Below are positions 1 to 8,252 of a stretch of 34,129 nt of DNA, in pieces (the stretch's first letter is position 1; each line of letters opens with the position of its first letter). The notes under the pieces are model-generated. The model searched no databases. It was not told the DNA's origin and worked only from the letters and a program-made list of their open reading frames with translations. Source of the DNA: Bacteroidota bacterium (GTDB lineage: Bacteria; Bacteroidota; Ignavibacteria; Ignavibacteriales; Ignavibacteriaceae); the NCBI GenBank assembly GCA_023406915.1, contig JAEXTR010000396.1, positions 1 to 34,129 of the forward strand. The letters are read 5' to 3'. Both the position numbers and the translations under genes were made by a program.

Positions 1-67
1 ATCCCGCTTCGAGCAGTGAGTCCAATTGTGCAGGCTCAACTTCACGGTGATATCGTATCTGGTTCAA
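1..67 (-). CDS. N-terminus of an unidentified gene (partial), possibly GNAT acetyltransferase
   Basis: A minus-strand frame is open from a TTG at 65-67 to the left edge of the window (22 complete codons, no stop). A GAGG run sits about 6 bases before this TTG and would serve as a ribosome binding site. The reading starts MNQIRYHREVEPAQLDSLLEAG. This resembles in style the start of some GNAT acetyltransferases (a short basic strand, then a helix ending in LLxxAG), but too little is visible to prove it. The gene would follow transketolase by 40 bases on the same strand, so the two could be co-transcribed. The TTG start and the family are both guesses. Confidence 0.3.
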   Translation of the reverse strand, partial: MNQIRYHREVEPAQLDSLLEAG

Positions 68-107
68 CTTTTCCCTCGTAAATATGCTGCCGTTACAGAG
101 AAACAGC

Positions 108-2096
108 TTAGCTGTTTACAAGCCTGATTGCCTTTTCTGCAATCGCTTCAGGTGAAAAACCATATTTTTCGAACAAGATTTCGGCAGGAGCTGATGCGCC
201 AAACCGCTCAATACTGATATTGATGCCTTCAATGCCGGTAAACCGCTCCCAACCCATGCTGGTACCTGCCTCAATAGAAACACGGTTCTTAACTGTCGAC
301 GGGAGTACTGATTCACGGTACTCTGAGCTTTGCTTCAGGAAAAGTTCCATACTTGCCATGTTCACGGTTCGTGTTGGGATTCCTTTCGACTCCAAAATGG
401 CTGCGGTTTTGAGGGCAACTTCAACCTCAGAGCCAGATGCAAGCAGAATAAGCTTTGGCTCAGAAGATGCTTCAAGCATTACATATGCCCCCTGCTCAAT
501 ACCAATGGCAGGCGCAAATTCTTTGCGGTCATACACAGGCAAGTCCTGGCGGGACATAATCAGTGCCACAGGTCCTTTGTTCAATGAACATGCAATCTTC
601 CAGGCGATCACTGCTTCGTTTGCATCGGCGGGACGAATAACCGTCATACCAGGAATTGCGCGAAGCGCAGTAAGATGTTCAACGGGTTGATGGGTAGGGC
701 CATCTTCCCCAAGTCCGATACTGTCATGGGTAAGAACATAAATAGGACGAATCTTACTCAGGGATGCCAGCCGGATTGCAGGGCGCAGGTAATCACTGAA
801 GACGAGGAATGTAGCTCCAAAGGGTATAAACGGTGCATAGAGCGCGATACCATTTAAAATAGAAGCCATCCCATGTTCCCGGATACCAAAATGAATGTTT
901 TTTCCTGCACGGTTTTCAACAGAAAAATCTCCTGCTCCCTTCATATAGGTATTATTTGATGCGGCGAGGTCAGCCGAACCTCCAAGCAGTGGGAGATACT
1001 GATGAATAGCTGAAAGCACTTCTCCTGTTACCTTTCGGGTTGCAACTTTTTTACCGGAAGGATATTCAGGTAAACTCTTCAACCATTGGTCAGTTGATTT
1101 GCCTGATAGAAAATTAGTCAATGCCTCTGCGGCTTCAGCATGTGCAGTCTGATAGTTTTTGTAAAGTTCATCCCATTCTTTTCGTTTATTTTGAAGTTTT
1201 TCCCTGAGTCTGGTCATATCTTCCTGCACTTCATCAGGGATCGTGAACGCATCCTGATACTGCCAGCCGAGATTCTCCTTTGTAAGTTGAATCTCTTTTG
1301 CACCCAACGGTGAACCGTGGCTTGATGAAGTATCCTGTTTATTAGGGCTTCCATATCCAATATGAGTATTGGTGATGACCAGTGTTGGGCGGGGGTCAGT
1401 CTGCGCTGCCGAAACAGCTTCATCGATCTGAGTAAGATTATTGCCATCATTAACTCTCAGTACCTGCCATCCGTATGATTCAAAGCGCTTCTGAGTATCG
1501 TCAGTGAACGTTATTGATGTTTTACCGTCAATGGTGATACCATTATTATCATAAAAAAAGATGATTGATCCGAGTGACAGATGCCCTGCCAGTGACGCAG
1601 CTTCGTGGGAGACGCCTTCCATGAGGTCGCCATCACTGCAGATACCATAGATGAAATGATCAATAACTGCGAAGCCGGGTTTATTGTATAATGATGCAAG
1701 GTGTTCTTTAGCAATTGCCATCCCGATGGCATTTGCAAACCCTTGTCCCAATGGTCCGGTAGTAGTTTCAACGCCTGGTGTCTCTTTTGCTTCGGGGTGA
1801 CCGGGGGTAATACTACCCCACTGGCGGAAAGATTTCAGATCATCCATCGCGATCCGGTATCCGCAAAGATGCAGGGTAGAATAGAGGAGCATACTGCCAT
1901 GACCGGCTGAAAGAACAAATCGGTCGCGGTTCAGCCAATGTGGGTCCATGGGATCATGTTTCATCCATTTTGTATAAAGCCGGTAGGCAATTGGGGCACA
2001 GCCCATGGGCATGCCTGGATGACCTGAGTTGGCTTTTTCAACACCTTCAATTGCTAAAAATCGTATAGTATTAACAGCAAGCTGCTCTCTGTTCAC
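108..2096 (-). CDS. tkt: Transketolase
   Basis: Thiamine-diphosphate enzyme of the non-oxidative pentose phosphate pathway; it moves two-carbon ketol units between sugar phosphates in the cytoplasm. Visible marks are the N-terminal LAVNTIRFLAI and KANSGHPGMPMG block (substrate-binding His in GHPG), the GPLGQG loop, the TPP/metal motif SDGDLMEG followed by DNNGITIDG, and the second-domain GIREHGMA, THDSIGLGEDGPTHQP and RPADANE blocks; the C-terminal domain is also present. The frame is open to an ATG at 2132, but I choose the GTG at 2096: GGAG lies five bases before it, and the resulting 662 residues match the usual family length, whereas the ATG adds an atypical 12-residue leader. It is divergent from the methyltransferase gene. 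The assignment is secure; only the start is uncertain. Confidence 0.95.
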   Translation of the reverse strand: MNREQLAVNTIRFLAIEGVEKANSGHPGMPMGCAPIAYRLYTKWMKHDPMDPHWLNRDRFVLSAGHGSMLLYSTLHLCGYRIAMDDLKSFRQWGSITPGHPEAKETPGVETTTGPLGQGFANAIGMAIAKEHLASLYNKPGFAVIDHFIYGICSDGDLMEGVSHEAASLAGHLSLGSIIFFYDNNGITIDGKTSITFTDDTQKRFESYGWQVLRVNDGNNLTQIDEAVSAAQTDPRPTLVITNTHIGYGSPNKQDTSSSHGSPLGAKEIQLTKENLGWQYQDAFTIPDEVQEDMTRLREKLQNKRKEWDELYKNYQTAHAEAAEALTNFLSGKSTDQWLKSLPEYPSGKKVATRKVTGEVLSAIHQYLPLLGGSADLAASNNTYMKGAGDFSVENRAGKNIHFGIREHGMASILNGIALYAPFIPFGATFLVFSDYLRPAIRLASLSKIRPIYVLTHDSIGLGEDGPTHQPVEHLTALRAIPGMTVIRPADANEAVIAWKIACSLNKGPVALIMSRQDLPVYDRKEFAPAIGIEQGAYVMLEASSEPKLILLASGSEVEVALKTAAILESKGIPTRTVNMASMELFLKQSSEYRESVLPSTVKNRVSIEAGTSMGWERFTGIEGINISIERFGASAPAEILFEKYGFSPEAIAEKAIRLVNS

Positions 2097-2291
2097 ATCT
2101 ACTCCATAAAAAAGAATGTCATAAAGATGCAACTTAAAAAAACCCTGCCTAATAGTGAAGGAAAATCAGGAAACTTAGAACAAAGAAAAAATGCTGATTT
2201 AGTGTGTAAAAAGGAGTAAACTGTGTTTGATTATGCTGTGAAAATTTCAGAAGTTTCTCTGGTAAATTCATCACAAAAATAAAGCAAGAAG

Positions 2292-3074
2292 ATGGGTAAC
2301 AAAGAGTTTTACCGCCTGGCGCGCGCCTATGATATAGCGTTTTCAACCCGTGATTTTGAAGAAGAAAGTGACTTTCTTCTCTGGTGTCTGCAGACTTTCG
2401 GTTCAGCGAAGGGGAAAAAGTTCTTAGAGCTTGCCTGCGGTCCGGCAAATCATGCAAGAGTCTTTGCCAAAAGAGGCTGGAAAACATTCGCACTTGATCT
2501 CTCAGAGGATATGATTACCTACGCAAAGCAGAAGGATGCCGTGGAAGGCGTAGCTATTACCTATCTTGTAGCAGATATGGTTGAATACAGGTTACCCGAG
2601 CGGGTGAGCCTGGTGGTGAACCCAATGGAGTCCATATCCCATATCATTACCAATGAGGGAATGCTGCTTCATTTACAGAATGTGTCAGAGTCCCTTACAA
2701 AAGGCGGAATCTATGTGATTGAAGGTACTCATCCCCGTTATTTTATGCCAGATGAAGAGCCAAACCGATGGACGGAATATGATGGGGAAACAGAGGTAGA
2801 AGTGTTGTTTGGGTTACCGGAAGATGAATATGATCCGATAGGTCAATACTGGATGGTTACCACAGAGATTTCTATGACTGAGCCGGGAAAGAAAAAGCTT
2901 TCGGCAAAATCAAAGCACACCCACCGTTGGTACCTGAAACAGGAGATGGATACACTTATCAGATTGTCGAAAGCTTTTTCAGAATGGCATTTTTTCGGCA
3001 ATGCCGCTATTCCTCCACATCCGCTGGATAACAGTGATCAGGCAGATGCCATGATCATTGTACTAAAGAAATAG
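2292..3074 (+). CDS. Class I SAM-dependent methyltransferase, substrate unknown
   Basis: A 260-residue cytoplasmic protein with a class I methyltransferase fold. Motif I is FLELACGPANHA (about residues 43-54), followed by the acidic post-I strand ALDLSEDM that would bind the SAM ribose. The strand VSLVVNPMESISHI and the segment GGIYVIEGTHPRYF correspond to motifs IV and VI. The C-terminal half is a mixed beta region with HTHRWYLKQEMDTLIRLSKAF, as in the Methyltransf_25 type of small-molecule methyltransferases. The substrate cannot be told from the sequence. The ATG at 2292 has only a weak ribosome site (AAGAAG). The gene converges on the MarR gene with 12 bases between stop codons and no clear terminator. 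Confidence 0.8.
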   Translation: MGNKEFYRLARAYDIAFSTRDFEEESDFLLWCLQTFGSAKGKKFLELACGPANHARVFAKRGWKTFALDLSEDMITYAKQKDAVEGVAITYLVADMVEYRLPERVSLVVNPMESISHIITNEGMLLHLQNVSESLTKGGIYVIEGTHPRYFMPDEEPNRWTEYDGETEVEVLFGLPEDEYDPIGQYWMVTTEISMTEPGKKKLSAKSKHTHRWYLKQEMDTLIRLSKAFSEWHFFGNAAIPPHPLDNSDQADAMIIVLKK

Positions 3075-3086
3075 CCCGGAAACTGG

Positions 3087-3563
3087 TTAACGGTGCTTCT
3101 TAGGGTTTGTGGTTGCTTTGAGCCTGTCTGTCCAGTTGTTCATTGCTTTCAGGAAGAGTTCGAGTGCCGTCATAACAGAATCAATCTGTTTTGGGGACAT
3201 CTGATTCATGATTTCCTGATGCAGAGCAACATGCTCTTCGAGCAGCATTGAGACAAACTGACGACTTTTTGCAGTGAGACCCACTAAAGCGACGCGTTTA
3301 TCTTCCTTATGACGCTTTCTGGTAACCAGCTTTTTCCTTTCAAGGCTGGTCAGCAGGTGAGTAATTCTACCCGGTGTCAGGTTCAGTTCTTCGATCAGGT
3401 ACTTCACAGGAAGCACATCATCGTTGCTGAACAGTTTGAGCATTTTGAACTCACCGGCGGTTAAATTGAATCTGGATGAAAACACTTCCTCTTTCGTGAG
3501 GCATGCTTTTGTCAGTCTGCATGAAATCTGAGCGATTTCGGCTGCTTTTTGATCTATTGCCAT
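3087..3563 (-). CDS. MarR-family transcriptional regulator
   Basis: A 158-residue winged-helix regulator. The order is as in MarR proteins: an N-terminal dimerisation helix, LTAGEFKMLKLF (helix 2), VKYLIEELNLTPGRITHLLTSL (helix-turn-helix), then the wing RKKLVTRKRHKEDKRVALVGLT with the family's DxR-type Asp-Lys-Arg, and a C-terminal dimer helix ending in a basic tail. The recognition sequence LNLTPGRITHLL is standard. An AGGA about five bases before the ATG at 3563 supports the start. The gene stands alone: the efflux operon ends 157 bases upstream of its start on the same strand, so it could be read through from it but has its own candidate promoter. The effector is unknown. Confidence 0.88.
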   Translation of the reverse strand: MAIDQKAAEIAQISCRLTKACLTKEEVFSSRFNLTAGEFKMLKLFSNDDVLPVKYLIEELNLTPGRITHLLTSLERKKLVTRKRHKEDKRVALVGLTAKSRQFVSMLLEEHVALHQEIMNQMSPKQIDSVMTALELFLKAMNNWTDRLKATTNPKKHR

Positions 3564-3584
3564 ATTTTTCCTAAATTTTTATGG

Positions 3585-3624
3585 TTTACAATCTAAAATA
3601 AACGATTTTTTCTGATAAAGTAAA
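3585..3624 (-). promoter_or_regulatory. Candidate promoter and operator of the MarR gene
   Basis: Read on the minus strand, TTTA (3621-3624) is followed after 20 bases by TATTTTAG (3593-3600), a near match to the Bacteroidota TTTG/TAnnTTTG promoter. An inverted repeat TTTA-N5-TAAA (3585-3597) overlaps the -7 element and could be the autoregulatory MarR site. The region is very AT-rich, so chance matches are likely. Confidence 0.33.
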
Positions 3625-3720
3625 GATATTTTTTAGTGACAAGAAGCATTTCTTGGCAAAAAAATACGCATTATGGTCAAAAATCAGCAAAAAATAGCGA
3701 TTACAAGCCCCAAATTTTTT

Positions 3721-4851
3721 TTAATCAAGGTTTTTTCTGAATCTGAGAGCACTCAGAACCAAAATAAGCGCACTCATACCAAATAGAATTCCTACCTCAG
3801 CCCACAGGTCAGCAAATCCGAGTCCCTTCAGGATTACCCCCCGGATTATGGTGATATAGTACTTCAGGGGGATCAGTGTGCTGATATGACGAATGATTTC
3901 GGGCATATTTTCGATTGGGAATGCAAATCCAGAAAGATAAACCATTGGCATCATCACGGCAAACACCGTAATCATCATTGCCTGCTGCTGGGTGCGCGAT
4001 ATGGTGGAAATGAACAGACCAATCCCGAGCGCCGATAAACTGTAACAGAATGATGCGAAGAACAGGAACGAGGTGCTACCCCGTACCTCAATAGAGAAAA
4101 TGACGCTCATAGCCACCAGTACAAGCGTAACCGATACAAATGCCAGCAGTAGAAAGGGAAATAGTTTTCCGACAATGAGTTCAGCAGGGCGAACTGGCGT
4201 GACTATCAGTTGTTCCATTGTTCCGATTTCTTTTTCCTTTACGATAGCAAGCGATGTAAGAAGCAGGGTTACCAGGGTCACTAAGAGCCCGACAATGGCG
4301 GGTACCATGAAATAACGGGATGAGACATCTGGATTATACCAAATTCGGGGCTGAGCCTCGATCCTTCCGGCTTTGGTCAGTTTCCCCCCTATGCTAGCAA
4401 GGCGTTCTGCACTGATAACAGAAGCATGGTCTGCAATTATAGTGGCAATATATCGTGCAGCAATGGCTGAAGTATTTCCATCAGAACCATTAAGGATTAC
4501 CTGTATCTTCGCTGGCTGACCGGAATGTACATCCTTCTCAAAGCCATTTGGTATCACGATTCCAGCCAGGGATTTACCCTGGTCGATCGATGCCTGTAAT
4601 TCGACATAGCTCTCTGCATACGGTTGCATACGGAAAAACCCGGATGCAACAAAGTCTTCATTCAATTTTCTGCTTGCCGTAGTTTTATCCATATCCAGGA
4701 TAGTGGTTTTCACCACATTGACATCCAATGTTGCAGCATAACCCAAAAAGATCAGCTGAATGATGGGTGCAATCAAAATAATTCCGAACATCTTCGGGTC
4801 CCGGCTCAACTGAAGAAACTCTTTTCTGATAATATGTAGAATAGTTTTCAC
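3721..4851 (-). CDS. ABC-2 type efflux permease (YbhR/YhhJ-like), second of pair
   Basis: A 376-residue inner-membrane half-transporter. TM1 (about residues 22-42, FGIILIAPIIQLIFLGYAA) follows the cytoplasmic helix IIRKEFLQLSRDPKM. A large periplasmic domain of about 130 residues comes next, then five more membrane segments from about residue 180; the coupling element EKEIGTMEQLIVTPVRPAEL lies between TM2 and TM3, which is the signature of ABC2_membrane_3 permeases. The start is a GTG at 4849-4851, eight bases after the stop of the preceding permease, with AGGT upstream. This is the last gene of the efflux operon and should form a heterodimer with its neighbour, energised by the two ATPases encoded upstream. 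No strong terminator hairpin is visible after the stop codon. Confidence 0.9.
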   Translation of the reverse strand: MKTILHIIRKEFLQLSRDPKMFGIILIAPIIQLIFLGYAATLDVNVVKTTILDMDKTTASRKLNEDFVASGFFRMQPYAESYVELQASIDQGKSLAGIVIPNGFEKDVHSGQPAKIQVILNGSDGNTSAIAARYIATIIADHASVISAERLASIGGKLTKAGRIEAQPRIWYNPDVSSRYFMVPAIVGLLVTLVTLLLTSLAIVKEKEIGTMEQLIVTPVRPAELIVGKLFPFLLLAFVSVTLVLVAMSVIFSIEVRGSTSFLFFASFCYSLSALGIGLFISTISRTQQQAMMITVFAVMMPMVYLSGFAFPIENMPEIIRHISTLIPLKYYITIIRGVILKGLGFADLWAEVGILFGMSALILVLSALRFRKNLD

Positions 4852-4859
4852 TGCTGTAC

Positions 4860-5990
4860 CTATAAATTCTTGTCTTTTTTGTACTGTACGAGAAGAGATA
4901 AGCCGAGCAGGAGTGTACCAAAAATGAGCAATGACACCAACTCAGACCAATACGCCTCAATGCCGACACCTCTGAGAATAATTGCCCTGAGAATAACATT
5001 GAAGTAAGTTGCTGGTGTGATGTAAGTAAGCAACTGAACAGCCGGGGGCATACTTTCAATCTGAAAAATGAAGCCAGACAGGATCAGGGATGGAAGCAGT
5101 GAGACAAATGTGGCAACTGTGAATGCTACTTGCTGAGAATCTGAGAATGTTGAGACAAAAATCCCCAGCATTATACATGTAAACAGATACAGCAGCACTG
5201 AAATGAACAGAATGAGCAGGCTTCCCTTCACGACAATATTGAATACCAGGTATCCAATGATAAGAATCAGAAGGGTGTTGATAAGCGCAATAACCAGATA
5301 TGGTGCCAGTTTCCCCAGTAAAAGCTCACTACTACGTACAGGAGAGATATTTATCTGCTCCATTGTTCCGCGCTCTTTCTCCCGGACGAGGGTGAGTGCA
5401 ACACTGATCGTAGAAGAAATAATAAGTATAAAGGTTATTAATCCGGGGAGCATGAACTTTGTAGTTTGCAGATCAGGGTTATAGAGAAAAAGTGGTTCAG
5501 TGGTCACAGGGGGCGCCATCCGGATGCTTCCGTGCTGCATAGATGAAAGGGAGGCGTTATAGCTCAAGGTGGCTGTTTGCATATATCCCTGGATAATTGT
5601 TGCAGTATTTGCATCAACTCCATCAATCAGGTACTGTATTTGTGTGGTTTCTCCCCGGTAATACTGCATGGAAAACCCGTGGGGAATTACAATGACACAC
5701 TGTGCCGTTTTTGAGTCCAGTATTTTCTGGATTTCGCTATCTCTTTGTAAGAAAGCCACAGGTAAAAAATAGTCAGACTCAAATAAAGCAGTATAATAAT
5801 TTCTGCTCAGACTGCTGCCGTCCTTATCCAGCACTGCTACCCGGATATCCTTGACATCAAAGTTTACAGCATAGCCGAAAAACCAGAGCAGGAAAACAGG
5901 AAAGAACAGGAGTAGAAAGAGCATCTTGCGGTCTCTCAGAAGTTGTTTCGTCTCCTTTTTCGCGATTGCCTTGAGTCGCTTCAGATGCAT
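4860..5990 (-). CDS. ABC-2 type efflux permease (YbhS-like), first of pair
   Basis: An inner-membrane half-transporter homologous to the following gene. It has the cytoplasmic helix AIAKKETKQLLRDRKM, TM1 (LFLLLFFPVFLLWFFGYAVNF), a periplasmic domain with FESDYFLPVA and VIPHGFSM, then five C-terminal membrane segments with the coupling motif REKERGTMEQINISPVRSSEL. The frame extends to 6029, but the ATG at 5988-5990 is preferred: it lies just after the stop of the ATPase gene (5992-5994) and has AAGGAG ten bases before it, embedded in the ATPase 3' end. This gives 376 residues, the same length as its partner, which supports the choice. Co-translation with the ATPase is likely. Confidence 0.9.
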   Translation of the reverse strand: MHLKRLKAIAKKETKQLLRDRKMLFLLLFFPVFLLWFFGYAVNFDVKDIRVAVLDKDGSSLSRNYYTALFESDYFLPVAFLQRDSEIQKILDSKTAQCVIVIPHGFSMQYYRGETTQIQYLIDGVDANTATIIQGYMQTATLSYNASLSSMQHGSIRMAPPVTTEPLFLYNPDLQTTKFMLPGLITFILIISSTISVALTLVREKERGTMEQINISPVRSSELLLGKLAPYLVIALINTLLILIIGYLVFNIVVKGSLLILFISVLLYLFTCIMLGIFVSTFSDSQQVAFTVATFVSLLPSLILSGFIFQIESMPPAVQLLTYITPATYFNVILRAIILRGVGIEAYWSELVSLLIFGTLLLGLSLLVQYKKDKNL

Positions 5991-5991
5991 A

Positions 5992-6924
5992 TTACTTGTT
6001 CTCCTTCTCGAGCAGATGAATAAACACATCCTCCAGGCTTGGGATAGCGGTAGTGATTCCGCTTACGGTGATGGTATGTGCTGTGAGATACCTGACAATT
6101 TCATCTGAAACTCTTGTGTGATCGCCAGATCCGATGAGCAGGTGAACACTGTTACCAAACGCTGATACATCAATGGTGCCTGGGAAAGAGGGGAGTACCT
6201 GAAGCGCGGGAATCAGCGGACTACAGTTGATATGATACATTTGACCCCTGATAGCATCGCTTTTTATTTTTCCGGGGCTTCCTTCGGCGATTATCCTTCC
6301 CGCATTCAGGAAGATGATGTTTGAACAATATTCTGCTTCTTCCAGATAATGGGTTGTTACAAAAACTGTAGTACCATTATCTGATAATTCTCTGATAAGG
6401 TCCCAAAATATCCTTCTTGAAACAGGGTCTACGCCGCTGGTAGGTTCATCAAGAAACACAATTGGTGGGCGGTGAATAACAGCAGTGCCCAGTGCCAGTC
6501 TTTGTTTCACACCACCTGGAAGATCGCCGGTAATGGTTTTCTCGAGTCCTTCAAGGTTAGCATTTTTAAGCAATTGAGCCTTCCGCCCCTTTAAATCTGT
6601 GCCGGAGATACCGTACACACCAGCAAAGAAGCTGATATTCTCTTCAACTGTGAGGTCATTATACAATGAGAATCGCTGAGACATATACCCGATACTTTTT
6701 TTCACCATAGACGGGTTTTCCATAATGCTGTAGCCACCGACCATTGCATCCCCTGAAGAAGGGGAAAGGATACCACACAGCATTCTTATGGTTGTGGATT
6801 TTCCCGCGCCATTCGCTCCTAAAAATCCAAATACCTCACCCTGGTCAACTGAGAACGATATGTCGTCGACCGACACAAAGTTGCCAAATCTCTTGGTGAG
6901 ATTCACTGTTTCAATTGCCTTCAT
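5992..6924 (-). CDS. ABC transporter ATPase, second of split pair (YbhF C-terminal half-like)
   Basis: A 310-residue nucleotide-binding subunit of the efflux pump. Walker A is GANGAGKST (about residues 37-45), the Q-loop lies in KKSIGYMSQRFSLYNDLTVEEN, the signature reads LPGGVKQRLALG instead of the canonical LSGGQ, Walker B is IVFLDEPTSGVD, and the H-loop is TTHYLEEAEYC. The C-terminal 80 residues form the DrrA/CcmA-type extension ending in PSLEDVFIHLLE. The ATG overlaps the TolC stop as ATGA (6921-6924), so translation is coupled. In E. coli the equivalent activity is the C-terminal half of YbhF. The unusual signature (LPGG) suggests one of the two ATP sites is specialised, which is inference. 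Confidence 0.92.
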   Translation of the reverse strand: MKAIETVNLTKRFGNFVSVDDISFSVDQGEVFGFLGANGAGKSTTIRMLCGILSPSSGDAMVGGYSIMENPSMVKKSIGYMSQRFSLYNDLTVEENISFFAGVYGISGTDLKGRKAQLLKNANLEGLEKTITGDLPGGVKQRLALGTAVIHRPPIVFLDEPTSGVDPVSRRIFWDLIRELSDNGTTVFVTTHYLEEAEYCSNIIFLNAGRIIAEGSPGKIKSDAIRGQMYHINCSPLIPALQVLPSFPGTIDVSAFGNSVHLLIGSGDHTRVSDEIVRYLTAHTITVSGITTAIPSLEDVFIHLLEKENK

Positions 6925-8252
6925 TGCAGTATCTGCCGTAATGGTTTCCCAATGCTTTTCAGGAGTGCCAGTTTTATAAGTTCCTGTTGCACCTTAACCT
7001 GTAAAAGGAGTGAGCGATTCCTGAAATAAGCGTTCTCACTATCCAATAACTCTGTACTGGTTGCTGCCTGGAATTTAAAAGCGGCATTCGTGCTGGTATA
7101 TTCTTCGCTTGACTGTTCCACCAACAATTCCGCCAGTTTAACCCGTTCCTGTGCCGTGCGCAGGTTCAGCAGATTGTAATTAACCTCGAGACTGATAGCA
7201 TCTTTGGTCTGATTTGATGCAATTTGTAATCCTCTTATCTCTTCAGTTGCCTGTTCGGCCCGCGCAGCAGTACCGCCCCAGTCCCAGAGATTCCATTGCA
7301 GGGAAACACCCACATCCCATGTTTCATCGAACTGATCCTTAGCGGGCATTATACGTTGATTCGGGCGGTTATAGTAGAAGCTTGAATGAAGCTGAATCTG
7401 AGGGTACCAACCGGATTGAGCTGCTGTTTTCATATTTTCAGCGGCCTGTGTCCGCTGGTGGAGTTCCTGAAGTTCACTTCGCTCAGAAAGTGCATTATTC
7501 AGTGCCTCTGCAGAATCTGGGATGATGGCAGTAACTGGTGTGTACTCAGCTGGAAGGGAGAATCGGGTATCGAGAGGCAATCCAATCGTTTTTAAAAACT
7601 GCATTGCTGCATTCTGAAAAATGTTCTGTGCTTCGATATTTGCAATGCCCGCACTTGAATGTTGCACCTTGATTTTCAGCAGGTCATTTTTAGTAATAAG
7701 ACCATTTTTATAAAGTGCCTGGGCATCTTCAGCATGGGCGGAGGCTGATTTCATCATTTCGTTTGTAACAGAATACTGTTCCCTTGCCAGATACAACTGC
7801 AAATAAGCAGAGACGATACGGAAAACTTCTTCGTTTAGTTCCTTCTGGTCAGAAACCAGATTTGCACGCAGGAGGTGTTCGGCTGCACGCTGCTGTGAAA
7901 TCAGTCTGAATCCCGTAAAGACAGGCTGGATCAGTGAAAGTTTGAGCTGGTACTGATTCTGGATTGATTCCTGGATAGTGACAGGTACAGGTGAAAATGG
8001 GAGGTTGACAGTAAATGGGGGTACTTCACTTACGTGCTGAAATCCTGCACCTAGTTGTAACACAGGTAATCGCTGCGATACGATTTCATCGTACCGTGCC
8101 TTTGAGATTTTAATGCGGGAGTCAGTTGCCTGAAGTATCTTACTGTTTCTGATCCCGGTTTCAATCGCATACTCAAGTGTTATAACCTGTTGGGCAACTA
8201 CGGAACTATGTAACATTACGAATGCCACCAGAAAAAAGATTCGCACTTTCAT
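6921..8252 (-). CDS. TolC-type outer membrane efflux channel
   Basis: A 443-residue outer-membrane protein with an N-terminal signal peptide (about residues 1-20, cleavage near VVAQ). Two outer-membrane efflux protein repeats follow, each a long amphipathic helix pair around a short beta segment: about 25-220 (ITLEYAIETGIRNSKILQATDSR and later LITKNDLLKIKVQHSSAG) and about 230-430 (DSAEALNNALSERSELQELHQ, then QATEEIRGLQIASNQTKDAISLEVNYNLLNLRTAQERV). It would form the trimeric exit duct that docks on the HlyD-type adaptor. Its start codon shares one base with the stop of the upstream ATPase (TAATG, 8250-8254), and its stop overlaps the next ATPase start. Having its own channel in the operon distinguishes the pump from E. 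coli YbhGFSR, which has no channel gene in its operon. Confidence 0.92.
   Translation of the reverse strand: MKVRIFFLVAFVMLHSSVVAQQVITLEYAIETGIRNSKILQATDSRIKISKARYDEIVSQRLPVLQLGAGFQHVSEVPPFTVNLPFSPVPVTIQESIQNQYQLKLSLIQPVFTGFRLISQQRAAEHLLRANLVSDQKELNEEVFRIVSAYLQLYLAREQYSVTNEMMKSASAHAEDAQALYKNGLITKNDLLKIKVQHSSAGIANIEAQNIFQNAAMQFLKTIGLPLDTRFSLPAEYTPVTAIIPDSAEALNNALSERSELQELHQRTQAAENMKTAAQSGWYPQIQLHSSFYYNRPNQRIMPAKDQFDETWDVGVSLQWNLWDWGGTAARAEQATEEIRGLQIASNQTKDAISLEVNYNLLNLRTAQERVKLAELLVEQSSEEYTSTNAAFKFQAATSTELLDSENAYFRNRSLLLQVKVQQELIKLALLKSIGKPLRQILQ

Noticed and set aside
220..690. A long plus-strand frame of 156 codons opposite transketolase
   Set aside because: It is antisense to a strongly conserved enzyme and has no recognisable motif or ribosome site; the same holds for the other long antisense frames within the kinase, permease and symporter genes.
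2149..2493. A minus-strand frame of 114 codons over the tkt-methyltransferase gap
   Set aside because: It overlaps the conserved N-terminal half of the methyltransferase on the opposite strand, and its sequence is low-complexity and Phe/Leu-rich without a family match.
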